Below, one piece after another: positions 10,931 through 22,799 of a stretch of 64,000 nt of DNA (position 1 is its first letter; each line of letters opens with the position of its first letter). Source of the DNA: Balaenoptera acutorostrata. Taxonomy: Eukaryota; Chordata; Mammalia; Artiodactyla; Balaenopteridae. The translations under genes and the position numbers were made by a program. The DNA lies in assembly GCF_949987535.1 (NCBI RefSeq), contig NC_080065.1, positions 41,517,239 to 41,581,238 on the forward strand, given 5' to 3'. The notes under the pieces are model-generated. The model was not told the origin of the DNA, did no database searches, and saw only the letters and a list, made by a program, of their open reading frames with translations.

Positions 10931-12030
10931 AAGAGACAATTTTACATCTATGAAGAAAAGAACAAGTTATTATGTAAATGAACATTTAAGAAAGAAAAAG
11001 GTGATCAGATTTTAAAACATGATAGACTAAATGAAAGAAGTTTTGGAAAATAAAGTTAAGAAAAATCCCACAGGAAGTGGAGCAGAAGGGCAAAGAGAGC
11101 TGTAAGAAGAGAAGAAAGATAATATTAAATGATTAGTCCAGGAGGCTCAACATCCAAATAACAGAAAGATAGAACAGAGCAAACAGAAGGGAGGAAGTCC
11201 ACAATGAAACAATTCAAAAATTAAAACGGAAGGAAATTCAGGCTGAAGGATTCCACCACGTTCCTTGTCAAATGAATGAAGATAGACCCACACCAAGGCA
11301 CATCATGGTAAAATTTCAAAACACTGTGGAAAAGGAGAAAATTCTATAGGTTCCATAGAAGGGGGAAGGGATATGGAACTGGTCAGAAAATAGAATGGTT
11401 TTGATGGTCTTAACAGAAGAGAAATACCTCCAAAATTCTGAAGGAAAACATTTACAACCTAGAATTCTGTACCCCGTTGAAAAGTTAATTAAATATGAGA
11501 ATGAAATACACACATGTTAAAGTATGAACTGTCTCAAAAAATTTATCTCCCATGCATACTTTTTCTCAGCAAGCTACTGAAGAAGGTTCTCCTCAAAATC
11601 AAGAGAGTAGATCAAATTAAAGGGGGAGATACAGGAACAGAAATCATCAGGATGACATTGAAGGGAGAGCCCAGGATGATAAATGAGCACCGGCACAGAG
11701 CGCCATCAGCTCAGATTAGAGTAGATGAGGGCTCTTATCCCCCTGCCTCTGCAACACATCAAGTAAGAGGAAGATGGGAGCCATGAACAATAGATCCAAG
11801 CCAGAAAAAGACAAAGAATTCAAAGTATGAGGGAAAAGGGGAGTCCTACTATGACCATTGTGCTTCAAACCCAGAGTACAACCAGCTCAGACAGGAAAAA
11901 GAGGGTCTCCAGGAGGGTTGTTTCCAGGAAAATAATTGAAATGTCTGCGTTCACCTGATGTGATTGACCTTGTTGGAAATTGTATTTAGAGGCTACTACT
12001 GATAAGTGGTGGAGGGAAATAGCAACAGAT

Positions 12031-12047
12031 ACACACACACACACACT

Positions 12048-12086
<39 letters not shown>
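12031..12086. repeat. (CA)n microsatellite at the end of the old L1
   Basis: About 27 CA/AC units with a short TCTC interruption, at the point where L1ME/HAL1-like elements often carry a 3' CA run. Confidence 0.95.
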
Positions 12087-12089
<3 letters not shown>

Positions 12090-12289
12090 AAAAACAAAAA
12101 TATTCCTAATATGCTAAAATTATCAGCTGTGAACTATATAGGCCTAATAATGTAAACACTGAATATTTATCAATACCACCAATAATACCATAATAGCAAT
12201 TTAGCAATAACACCACAAGGTCAAATGGGGTATATTTTGAAAGAATAATTCAACCTTAGGGAACTACTCATGTAATTTATTATTTTATA

Positions 12290-12690
12290 TTAATGGAGAA
12301 AATTATACAGTTATCTCTATACATGCTCAAAAGGTATTTGATAAGAAGTCAACATCCATTTTTCTATTAAAATAATAACAACCCAAAAACTTTCAGTAAG
12401 CAAGGAATAGAAGGAAACTTTCTTTGTATAATTATGGGTATCTAGCAACAACAAAAATATATATTTAACAGCAGAATACTATAGGAATTCCAAAGTATTC
12501 AATAAGATCAAAATAAGTCACAAATTTTTAACTATATGAAATTTAAAAGAAAACATTTACATAATGAAAAATGAAATACAGATTGGGAGAAAATATGTAC
12601 AGTTTATCATCTACAAAGCATTAATACCCTTAATATTAAAAGAATACTAATAAATCAGTACAAAAGATAAAGCCTCCACTTGAAAACAAG
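12290..12690 (+). mobile_element. L1 ORF2 fragments, sense, strongly decayed
   Basis: Blocks resembling the L1 reverse transcriptase region occur in order: 'caaaaggtatttgataag', 'AAGGAATAGAAGGAAACTTT', and later GGGAGAAAATATGTACAGTT. No open frame remains. Confidence 0.5.
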
Positions 12691-15600
12691 TGGGATGGGA
12701 TGCATTTGAGACAATATATAGATGGATTAGGCTTAGTCTTAAAAGTCTGTGTTAAGAAAGTAGAGTCTACTGCAGTTTCTCACCCTTCTTTTCTAGACTC
12801 CAAACACCACAGATCTCAGTTCATGGCTTCTATAATGAGCTTCTGCATGGATTAGAAATAAAAAGAACAGATAGAGCCATCAGCAAAGTCACTGGCACAG
12901 AGACAGCCGGAAAAGTAACCAGCAGGTTCATAGAGATCACGGGGTCCAATGGAGGAGCCAGGTGCCGAGCAAGTACTGCAGGTTCTTTGTATCTTTCAGA
13001 CCTTTGAGGGGATGAATTACATTCTCCATCTGTTTGTGGCTCAGCCAGGCTCCTTAGGCAAAGGAAAAGAGCTCTATTGTCTTGGCAATGCTGTGAAAAA
13101 AACATTTTAGAAATGCTGGCCCCAGGGTTGGCAAAGCAAGTTAACAGGGCAGGCCAGGGCAATGGTGTGAGTCTGAGTGAGTTGGCCCCAGAAAGCTTGC
13201 AAAGAGAATCTGGAGAGGTTTGCCACAATAGTGGAGCCAGGAAGGATGGTCAAAGAATCTGCTGCAGCACCTGCAAGACGGAATCACTGACCTCTGTGCC
13301 ACTGTGATATCCTCTCCAGGGCCTCGTTAAACTGGACAATGAATAGCTCCATAATTTGCAGAACCCAATGCAAAATGCAAATGTGGGCCTCTTGTTCAAA
13401 AAGCAGGAAGAAGTTCCATTACCAGTACTAAACTATAAAGTTTTTAACTTTCTTCTGTGGTCTCTCCCTTGACTAATCATGTCTTTTTTATTTCCTATGT
13501 GATGGTGTTCTAAGTAAAGAAAAAAAATTTTTTTTAATTATTAGAAAGAATTTCACCGTTCGTCGTTAGATTATGCAATACCAGATTAGATGTAAATATA
13601 AGAGCATTTAACTCATTTGCAGGACCTCTGAAATTACACAATTCATATTTCATAGCTTATATATAAGTATATATTTGGTTCTTACCAAGTGAATGAAAAT
13701 GCTGCTCAGAAGTAACTCAACTGTTTTTATTTTGCCTTTTGACACATGCACGTTATACCTACTCTCTACCTTCAACTTACTGATGAGTAAGGAAGGACTG
13801 ACACATGAAGGAACTAAGGTTTGCCCTATGTTTCCTTCTATGTCATTTTCAGTGTATGATGAGGGCTCATGGTTTACATGTATTGATTTCAAAGGTGATC
13901 CATTCTTCCACACATCAGCATTTATTAATGAAGATTACTTGGTAGATTAGTCTTAAAAGGATTATAATGTACAAATAATAAATGTACCTTACATTTCAAT
14001 ATTTAATTATTTTCCTGAATAGATGAGTCTGTTATACATCAACTATACCTCAGTAAAAACGATTATATCAATATAATACAATTAAACTTCAGAAACCATG
14101 AAGAAAGTATTTTATATTTAAAGTTAAATAATCATTTTTACTTTAAAATATTATCAGAAATAACTATAAATACATAGCAAAGTTCTTTTTTTTTTTTTTT
14201 TAAATTTTCCCCTATCTCATCTTAAAAGCTACAGTATTTTGCAATTTCCAGAGTATTTTCAAACAACTGATCGGACCCATCAGTGGCCTTATACTACCTA
14301 TGTTTCCTATTTTAACAAAGCCATTTATCTTTGAAGTGGAGTAGTTTGAGATCAGATATCATTGCTCCTCAAGGAACTGAAATTCTAGACATCTGTCTTT
14401 CAGTTTCACTTCTCTAATCAACTCAAGTTTATAGATCAGGAGACAGGTAAGTAACATTAAGAGAAAGGCAGAAGAGAAGATGGACTCTTGCCAATCTGTT
14501 ACTAAAGAAACTCCTTGGGTGAATTTGCTTTCTTCCACAACTTCAGCCATTCCACCAACTTTACATACATTTCCGTTAAGAGTTAGTACTTGACTGGGTT
14601 AGCATCTCTACATTCGGAGTTATTGTTTATTTGACAGCAATAGCCAAATTTTTCTCTAAAATTTATATTTCCCAAAGTTCCAAATAGAGACTGGTCCTAA
14701 ATATGTATTGTTGTGTGTGTGTGTGTGTGTGTGTGTGCGTGCATGCGTGTATGTAGTATATGGAGGTACTGACTACTGTCTGTTAAGTAGGATCTGTACC
14801 TTATATATCTACTACCAATTTCAAGGAGAGTAAATGCAAAAATATTTTATGAAAATTATAATATTTACCTTTAAATATTACATATATTCATCAGATAGCT
14901 CTACTGCTACATTCTGCATTGCATATAAATGGACTTGGACTATAAAATGGTATTTTTCTCTATATTCTCATCTAATGAGGAATTTCATCAACATTATACA
15001 TATGTTATAAAAATTTTATACCATTAGACATACCATTAGACTTTTAGCGTGACTAGAAATAGTTATCTATTTAATATCCTTTATTGCCCTGAATTATTAT
15101 AATTAATCATCTAAAACACTTGTTAAATATTTTGTCTAGATTATTTTCCTTAATTCTATTTTATCTGCAGAAAAGAATATTCAGAAACTCTCAAATAACA
15201 AAAGTAGTGCTCTCAGGGAATGGAAGCAAACAAGATGGCCTTAAAATACATAAATTCAGTTCAAATCACACACACACCCCACTATATAGATTTATATATA
15301 TATACATTCATATATATTATATCAAATTCATTATATAACAAAATTTTTCAGTTTAATAAATCTGTATCCCCAAAATATATGATTAAAGTCAGAATATTTG
15401 ACTGACGTCTAAATATTCCATGAAAAAGCAAAATTTAATGTTTATTACCCTTTGAAATATGAAACTATATATACAACTTATAAATAATCAGAAATTTTTT
15501 GTATATGAACTTATTAGTGGTATTAAAATAGCAACATAATCCTGTCAAATAGCAGTGGCTGTTCCATATAAACTCCAACTTTCTCAGTCTAGGATCAAAC

Positions 15601-15777
15601 CTAAGCTTACTTCAATCCCTATCTTTCTCAAATTAAACTATGTAGTAAAAAAAAGACAAAGCAGAAATGCACTGTAGTTTGGAAACTACACATCACTGAA
15701 GCTCTGATACTGGTTGATTTTTAAAGATATTTTACTAGAAAATAACTTTAAACCTCTGAAAATCAAGGTGTCTCAAA
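12691..15777. other. Unassigned non-coding interval with small microsatellites
   Basis: No gene recognised. It contains a (TG)n tract at about 14712-14738, a poly-T run near 14187-14201, and short TATA-rich stretches near 15290-15320. Frames of up to 132 codons (12830-13228 minus) lack any domain or codon pattern I can support. A short L1-tail-like block lies near 14030-14060. Confidence 0.4.
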
Positions 15778-15789
15778 ATATAACTACTG

Positions 15790-16106
15790 GGCTTCCCTGG
15801 TGGCGCAGTGGTTGACAGTCTGCTGCCAATGCAGGGGACACGGGTTCGAGCCCTGGTCTGGGAGGATCCCACGTGCCGCGGAGCGGCTAGGCCCGTGAGC
15901 CACAACTACTGAGCCTGCGCGTCTGGAGTCTGTGCTCCGCAGCAGGAGAGGCCGCGATGGTGAGAGGCCCGCGCACCGCGATGAGGAGTGGCCCCCGCTT
16001 GCCGCAACTGGAGAAAGCCCTCGCACAGAAACGAAGACCCAACACAGCCATAAATTAATTAATTAATTAATTAAAAAAATATATACGTCACATTAAAAAT
16101 ATATAT
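15790..16106 (+). mobile_element. Cetacean CHR-type SINE with 12-bp TSD
   Basis: Box A/B-bearing SINE with one base missing in the GTCTGCTGCCAATG block relative to its siblings. The tail is ATTAATTAATTAA followed by about 25 non-SINE AT-rich bases. Target duplication ATATAACTACTG at 15778-15789 and 16107-16118. It faces the minus-strand copy that starts at 16346. Confidence 0.95.
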
Positions 16107-16345
16107 ATATAACTACTGCAGCAAAGTCCAGTTTTAACATTGTAATCAATTGTAGTTAATTTGGTTTAAAAATCTGTACTCTGAATAGATAATGTTATCC
16201 CTTAATACTTCTATATTATATTCATGACAGCTTGACTTTGAAATTTATTATGGCTTCTGATTCTGTGTAGTTGTTTTTCTTGGGCTTTTCCTGTCTCCCA
16301 AAATTTGTTATGGAATAATTTGGAATAATATTCCAGGTAATTCTT

Positions 16346-16688
16346 TTTTTTTTTTTTTTAAGATGACAGGTTTTTTTTTTTTTAAACTTTGGGTTTATTT
16401 TATTTATTTATTTATTTATTTATTTGTGGCTGTATTGGGTCTTCGTTTCTATGTGAGGGCTTTCTCTAGTTGCGGCAAGTGGGGGGCCACTCTTGATCAC
16501 GGTGCGCGGGCCTCTCACTATCGCGGCCTCTCGTTGCGGAGCACAGGCTCCAGACGCGCAGGCTCAGTAATTGTGGCTCACGGGCCTAGTTGCTCCGCGG
16601 CATGTGGGATCTTCCCAGACCAGGGTTCGAACCCGTATCCCCTGCATTGGCAGGCAGATTCTCAACCACTGCGCCACCAGGGAAGCCC
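16346..16688 (-). mobile_element. Cetacean CHR-type SINE, antisense, perfect 14-bp TSD
   Basis: Reverse-complement SINE ending (its 5' end) in CACCAGGGAAGCCC. Target duplication TCCAGGTAATTCTT at 16332-16345 and 16689-16702. The A-tail side, read as T, has two poly-T runs separated by a short AAGATGACAGG spacer, then the TTTATTTATTTA tail. Confidence 0.95.
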
Positions 16689-17282
16689 TCCAGGTAATTC
16701 TTGATGTGAGAATGAGCTTGATGGAGATGAGCTTCCAATTTTGAGCCATCTTTTTTCCTTTGGAGAGATCCTTCCTGCTGTAAACGCTCCATACCCACCC
16801 AGTCTCTATAATTTGTATTTTCTTACACGCAATCCTTATTGCTATATTTCTCTCATATGTATTATCGAATTTATAAGTCTATAATTAATACAGAAGAGAA
16901 ATAGATCATTAGAAATATAATTGAAAAACTCTTGATGCCTCAAAATTATCCTAATTGCAGAAGAAGTATTGAGAAATTCTGAAAATAAGATATCAACATC
17001 TTTTTTTTTTTTTTTTTTTAACATCTTTTTAAGGAAACGGACAGTTTTTTGCATGTGGATCAAGTCAGAAAATTTACTGGTGTTTGATTTACAGGTGATC
17101 CAGGGAGAGAGCAGTAGAATGTGACCTAGAACCAGGGCAGCTATTTGTTGATGCAATCCTGACTATAGGTGTCACTAATATTCTAATGGTGGATCAGTAT
17201 CTTACACTAGACTCATATTATAGATGATTTTTTTGTGGTTGTGCTCATTTTTATATCAGTTCATTGTCAAACCCCTTAGATG

Positions 17283-17385
17283 ATGGTTCTCAACCTGAGT
17301 TGCACATCACCATCAATTCTGGAAATGTCTGAAACTACAGTTTCACAGTACAACCCAATTCAGATCTACTGAATTAGAATCTTTG
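17283..17385 (+). mobile_element. MER5A-like hAT-Charlie fragment
   Basis: Begins GATGGTTCTCAACCTGAGTT and later carries CTACTGAATTAGAATCTTTG, landmarks of the MER5A/Charlie nonautonomous element. The end terminal repeat is not seen, so it is partial. Confidence 0.6.
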
Positions 17386-17403
17386 GGAAGAAAAACCTAT
17401 AAC

Positions 17404-17480
17404 CCTTTTCCTACCCTCCTTCCCTCTCTCCCTTCCTTCCTCCAACTTTCTCTTTCCTCCCCTCCCTCTTTCTCCCTTCA
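17404..17480. repeat. Polypyrimidine (CCTT)n-rich tract
   Basis: Nearly pure C/T for about 75 bases, built from CCTTCC, CTCTCC and CCCTCC units. The minus-strand frame over it encodes GRKEG-type repeats and is not a gene. Confidence 0.85.
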
Positions 17481-17589
17481 ACCATACTACAAGGACAAAA
17501 ATCACTGATGTAAGATGGAAGAGAGAAACAAAGAAATAACGAAGAAGAAGTCAGTATCAAGAAATCCTTGCTTAAGAAAACAAAAGCAA

Positions 17590-17853
17590 GGGCTCCCCTG
17601 GTGGCGCAGTGGTTGAGAATCTGCCTGCCAATGCAGGGGATATGGGTTCTGAGCCCTGGTCTGGGAAGATCCCACACGCCGCGGAGCAGCTGGGCCCGTG
17701 AGCCACAATTACTGAGCTTGCGCGTCTGGAGCCTGTGCTCCGCAACAAGAGAGGCCGCGATAGTGAGAGGCCCGCGCACCGCGATGAAGAGTGGCCTCCG
17801 CTTGCCACAACTGGAGAAAGCCCTCGCACAGAAACGAAGACCCAACACAGCCA

Positions 17854-17884
<31 letters not shown>

Positions 17885-17902
17885 AGTTAACTGTTTAAAA
17901 AA
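17590..17902 (+). mobile_element. Cetacean CHR-type SINE, perfect 16-bp TSD
   Basis: Starts GGGCTCCCCTGG and ends with seven AAAT units, then ATAAAGTTAACTGTTTAAAA. Target duplication AAGAAAACAAAAGCAA at 17574-17589 and 17903-17918. Box B is interrupted here: GGTTCTGAGCCC has one inserted T. Confidence 0.97.
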
Positions 17903-18234
17903 AAGAAAACAAAAGCAAATATTCAAATATCCAAGCTCTGAGTTTCTTTTTTAAGTGAAAAATATGATGGTTTATCCAGCCCATTTAAAATCACACCAAA
18001 CTGTTCAAAAACAGATGTAAGACCAGAAAGACAGCCCCCATTTTATGCCTTTTAAAATATGAACATTTCTTTCAAAAGTCAGTGGTCCCTACTATCATTT
18101 TCCTGTAGTATTTTTTGAAATTTCTGGCGATGCTTCAGCTGTAGGCCTAATCTGATGGTTGGTTCATTTGCCTACCTACGTTTCTATAATATTAATTCCT
18201 TAAAGGAAATTTAATAGTACTGAGCTTGTCCTCA

Positions 18235-18345
18235 ATTTTGCCCAATGTGCCCTGCCTGTTCATTGCTTCCACTGCCTAAAACACCCTTTCCCACCTTATT
18301 CATCTCTTGAATTCCTATTTATCCTTCTAAATGAAGCTTGTACAT
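18235..18345 (+). mobile_element. L2 3' fragment, sense
   Basis: CCTGCCTGTTCATTGCTTCC and CTTATTCATCTCTTGAATTC followed by a CCTTCTAAATGAAGC block resemble the sense L2 3' region. Confidence 0.45.
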
Positions 18346-18525
18346 TCAGTAAATAATTACTGAATGCCTCTTTAATGCAAGAATTGTGATTGCACAGAAA
18401 ATATAAATTGAATTAGTCTTCATCCCTTCACCAAGGATATTACTGTATGGCTGTTGAGAGTGATAAGTAAATAAACAATTACAGCAATGTGTGATAAGGA
18501 TGATGCCTGAGAACACTTTGGTAAC
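18346..18525 (-). mobile_element. L2 3' fragment, antisense, abutting a sense L2 fragment
   Basis: CATTCAGTAAATAATTACTG is the antisense form of the L2 terminus. It is followed by a diverged antisense L2 body, including 'GATAAGTAAATAAACAATTA'. Confidence 0.5.
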
Positions 18526-19061
18526 GCAGCAAAGCAACATATAAATTGAATTAGAAGCCCAAACGAAGGTGAAGCTAATAGTAGCACATGTCTGTACAAT
18601 GTCCTTCAACCTCTCCTCTTAATATTTTTATCATTTGAATGAAAACATAGAAAATATTCTTAGCAAGACTTGAGGGAAAGCAAAGCTTCAGGTGGGAAAT
18701 CTGATATGCTAGAGAGTTGAACCAAGATCCAAGCTAATGTCAACAGTCTAGGTTGAGGGTCCAAAATCAATGTTATCACATTTAATAAGGGAAAAATATA
18801 GTATGGGGTGGAAGACACCTATACAGAAAATATTTTTTAACAAAAGATGTACAGATTTAAGTAAATAAGTTTTAAGTCCTCACCGTTATATGGCTGCCTA
18901 AAATTAAGCCATTTATTTAAAGTTCAAAAAATATTCAAAATTAAATATTATATACATGAAAACTTTAAGAAAAGCAAGGAATGATAAGCATAAAATTCAG
19001 ATCAGTGGTTACTCAGAGAGAAGAAGCATCCGTGAGGTCATGCAAGTTTAATAGTAATGGA

Positions 19062-19351
19062 GGGCTTCCCTGGTGGCGCAGTGGTTGAGAGTCTGCCCGC
19101 TAATGCGGGGGACACGGGTTCGAGCCCTGGTCTGGGAAGATCCCACATGCCGCGGAGCAACTGGGCCCGTGAGCCGCAATTGCTGAGCCTGCGCGTCTGG
19201 AGCCTGTGCTCCGCAGCAGGAGAGGCCGCGATGGTGGGAGGCCCGCGCACCGCGATGAAGAGTGGCCCCCACTTGCCGCAGCCGGGGAAGGCCCTTGCAC
19301 AGAAACGAAGACCCAACACAGCCAAAAATAAATAAATAAAGTTAGCTTAAA
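19062..19351 (+). mobile_element. Cetacean CHR-type SINE, 12-bp TSD
   Basis: Full-length SINE with box A TGGCGCAGTGG and box B GGTTCGAGCCC. Tail AATAAATAAATAAA followed by GTTAGCTTAA. Target duplication AATAGTAATGGA at 19050-19061 and 19352-19363. Confidence 0.97.
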
Positions 19352-19489
19352 AATAGTAATGGAAGCATGAGGGCACCAGCATCAGATGGATCGGTAATGT
19401 TTCGCTTCATACATGGGATATATCTGTGTGTGTGAATTATTTCAAAATTAAATTAGAAAATAATAAAAACTTAGTAATTGTATTTGTTC

Positions 19490-20065
19490 AGCTAGAGAAG
19501 CAGAACTACTAGGAGATAAATATATACAACTTTTACAGGGAGTTGGGCAAATGCGGGAGCTGGTTAAGCAGTCTTAGGTGGTTGTCGCTGATTCTAATGC
19601 TGGAGCATGAAGTCCACTAGGCTGGTAGGCAGGAAGGGAAGATGGACGTAAAGTGGAGGAGATCAAGGGAAAGTGGGAACCCATAAGCACGAATGGAACC
19701 ACAAGAGGGCAGACTGAAAGTCACGTCAGTTTTTGTTGCCTGGGACCTTGGTGACAAGGGTGTCCTGCCGAATTTCCCGGGTCCTTTGTCACAGAGCTAA
19801 CACACACACCTGACCCAGGTGTAAATGAAGCTGACCTCCGATTCAGGGCAAGCTAGAGCAGTTGCAGGCCTACCCAGCTGCTACTTCACCCCAAGGAGGT
19901 GAGTCAGCAGATCAAAAACATGTGTGAGCTACAAAAGAGCTGTTGCTTCCCCTTTCGCCTCCAGTCTCCCAAGTATCTCCCTTGTGGTTCACCCTAGCAC
20001 ACAAGAAAGAGAATTATGGAAAATGTAGTTCTGCATAGCCAAATTGACACATTACAAAACCTGAA
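19490..20065 (+). mobile_element. Unnamed old interspersed repeat (pair with 31082-31505)
   Basis: Begins near AGAGAAGCAGAACTACTAGG and ends with CAAATTGACACATTACAAAA. The element at 31082-31505 has a comparable order of blocks and a comparable end (CAAATTACCACATAAAATTA). I recognise the pattern as recurrent in mammalian genomes but cannot name the family. Confidence 0.4.
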
Positions 20066-21814
20066 CAATAATGACGTGCTGTTGACATACCAACTGCTTT
20101 AAAATACTGCATACCATCTGTTTTCTCATACTTAATAATTTAACTGTTTGGGTAGACAGTATCTACATTCAATTCTGGGTATTGCATTTTAAGAGGGTCT
20201 TGGTGGAAATGAAATGTGATCTGAGGATGCACTCATAATAATTGTATAAGGAAGGTTCTGGTGATTCTTGAAATTTTTAAAGAGCTCTCATGTAGAAGAG
20301 GTAATAAGTTTAATTGGTTTGCTGCTGAGGTTGAGCAGTTAAAATGTCACAGGAAGGTAGATTTTTTTGAGATTTTTGGTTCAATTTAAAGTCAAAACCC
20401 CATCTGGACTGCAAGTTCTACAAAGGCAGGGAATATTGCGTGCGTGTGTGTGTACACATATGCTTCTAATTTCCCATGCTCAGTACATATTGACATGTGT
20501 GTAAAGTGATTTAAAAAAAGTGAAATGGACTATAAATGTATTCCATAATTCCATTGTATCACAGTATAGTAAGCACACCATCTCTTCATAAGCCTATATT
20601 ATTACAAGGTTGTAAAAATCAGATAACAGGAAACTTTAAAAACATAAGCAACCTCCATAAATGATTCATAAAAATCTCAGATCTTAGAGAAATTATAGTT
20701 TAATAAAATCATAAAAATAGTACAATGATGAAAAATATTTATACTTTCTTGGGCAGCTTGAAATTGTCTATTGAATTATAAAACTAGGTGGAAGGGAAGT
20801 AAAGGTTTCCATTTTCCCTGGTAGTAATGTCTATTAGTTCCCTATGAGATAATAGACCAAAACATGACTTCATTTTTTATTTAACTTTCAGTGGCTTAGA
20901 AGTCACCATTCATTTGAATGTGACTAATTCTACTTCACAGATAAAAATACTGAGGATACAAAATAGTGGTCACTTAGGAATGTTTATGGGTTTGCATATA
21001 GGTACCTTGCATGTATATATAAAATGTGTGTGTATGTGTGTGTATATATATATATATATATGTTTATTGCCACCTATTTAGAAATAAATATTTCTATATA
21101 TATGTAAATATATATATATATAATGCCAATGTTTGCATCACAGTGAACTATTGATGCAGTGAGAATACCAGTTTATTCTCTTCAAACTCAAGGAATTTGA
21201 AATGTTTGTCTTTTTTTTTATGAATTGGTTCCTTCCCTTTTTTCCTACCCTTGATTTCCTCTTATTAATTTTTGTAAGTCAGATATCATCTACTGACTTT
21301 GAAATTGTACTACAGAAAAGAACATTTCCACGGTGTCTTCTGTGCTCTCTGGCTTCTCACAGGCATACAGACCATCTTGCTCTTGGCTCATAATCTAAGG
21401 CCCCTTCTGCCCAGTACCTCAAATATAAATATTTTTATTAAAAGACATGAGAAAATTTCCTGTTCAAAGTACTTCCTCAACAGTAACAGTGTTTCAAAAT
21501 GTATTGGTAATATTCTATGATTTATAAACATAGCAATGTGAATTTACTTACATATAAAAATGAAATTCTTTTTCTAGAGATTTCCATATCCCTCTTTCAA
21601 ACTGCTATATTTTTCTTACTTTTAAAAGACTCAGTTGCAGGGAATTGAGTTAATTTACTCTGAAAAGTATTATCAGCACAGAAAAGGCCTTCTCTTGGTC
21701 TGTATTCACTTTTTCCTATTAGCTCTGGGTCCTGCCTTCATCACCTTTCCCACCTCACCACCTAAGCACTTTGCTGGATATCTGGTCTTAAATTACCCTT
21801 GAAGGGCAGCAGAA
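20066..21814. other. Unassigned non-coding interval
   Basis: AT-rich, no gene recognised. The MIR-like antisense piece near 20930-20955 ('CACAGATAAAAATACTGAGG') is too short to call firmly. Confidence 0.4.
21020..21122. repeat. (TG)/(TA) compound microsatellite
   Basis: TGTGTGTATGTGTGTGTATA followed by TATATA runs, a short unique segment, and a second TATATA run. Confidence 0.9.
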
Positions 21815-22395
21815 TATGCCACTCCAAAATGCGCCACTTTGCATAAGGATTATTTTGAACTAAATGTAACTGAGAAGAAGCAAATATAAGAAAAGCTCTC
21901 TACTTTCCCTTTATTTGCCTAAAAGTGGGACATAAACTTATAAATGCATCTCCCCCTCCCTCAGTACCAGGAAGAAAAGCAGTTACTCACAGGAGACAAC
22001 TCTAAACCCTTATCAGCCTGAAGACAGCACCAGAAGAATCTACTTAGCAAACCTTGCCATTTTCTATTTCTAATGGTAGAGGCATTATCTACCATTATTT
22101 GTCCCAAAATATTTGCCTTCCCACAATTCGTGCCCCTAGAAGCTCAAAGTCCTTTGCTTTTTTCTTGTCACTTCTGTAAAAATGTTTTGTTCTTTTGTTA
22201 AGATGCTATACAAACCCAAGTTCTAACCACCTCCTCCAAGATACTCATCACTGGGTGCTCCCATACGTATGCACAATGCATACATTAATAAACTGCTTTT
22301 CTCTTGCTAATCTGTATTTTGTTAGTCTAATTTATAGGGCCCAGCCAATGAACCTAAGATGGGTAGAGGGAAAATAGTTTTTTCTCCCCTATACT
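21815..22395 (+). mobile_element. ERVL-type LTR, sense (same family as 8881-9482)
   Basis: Starts with AGCAGAATATGCCACTCCAA. The 3' third has ACATTAATAAACTGCTTTTC (polyadenylation signal region), CTTGCTAATCTGTATTTTGT, and ends with GGGTAGAGGGAAAATAG. Start and end blocks parallel those of the antisense copy at 8881-9482. Family name not assigned. Confidence 0.55.
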
Positions 22396-22469
22396 CTGAA
22401 AACTGTATTTGGGGAGTGTAGGTGTTTTGAATTTATTAACTAAATGATTGTATTCTATTGGTCTGGCTG

Positions 22470-22721
22470 TTGGTTTTTTTTATATTTATTTATTTATTTT
22501 ATTTTTTGGTTGTATCGGGTCTTAGTTGCGGCACGCAGGATCTTTCATTGCGGCGTGTGGGCTCTTCACTTCGTTGTGGTGCTTGGGCCTCTCTCTAGTT
22601 ATGGTGCGTAGGCTTAGTTGCCTCACAGCATGTGGGATCTTATTTCCCCGACCAGGGATCAAACTGGCGTGCCCTGCCTTGCAAGACAGATTCTCAACCA
22701 CTGGACCACCAGGGAAGTTCC
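22470..22721 (-). mobile_element. Older tRNA-derived SINE, antisense, perfect 10-bp TSD
   Basis: An older, diverged relative of the CHR/Bov-tA SINE group. The antisense body runs from a TTTATTTATTTATTTTA tail to GGACCACCAGGGAAGTTCC. Target duplication GGTCTGGCTG at 22460-22469 and 22722-22731. Body sequence differs widely from the ten young copies, including the TTAGTTGCGGCACGCAGG block. Confidence 0.9.
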
Positions 22722-22799
22722 GGTCTGGCTGCTTTTTACTTTTTTCTGTTAACATTATTTAAAAATCTATCCATGCTCTTCAAATACATCTAGCTCAGT

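Larger units (their letters stand above)
10371..12110 (+). mobile_element. Old L1ME/HAL1-like element, sense, interrupted by a SINE
   Basis: The stretch contains A-rich sense-strand L1 3' landmarks: CCTAGAATTCTGTACCCCG, AAAAATTTATCTCCCATGCA, TTCTCAGCAAGCTACTGAAG, a purine-rich segment, and AGTGGTGGAGGGAAATAGCA before a terminal CA repeat. These match the order in L1ME/HAL1-type 3' ends. A young SINE is inserted at 10632-10930. Confidence 0.55.

Noticed and set aside
11865..12086. Cys/Val-rich 73-codon frame
   Set aside because: Translation of the CA microsatellite.
15784..16026. Family of similar 60-130-codon frames (for example MRGLSPVAASGGHSSSRCAGL-type and FPGGAVVENLPANAGDTGSS-type products) seen about ten times
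   Set aside because: All are translations of the two strands of the CHR-type SINE. The similarity reflects transposon copies, not a protein family.
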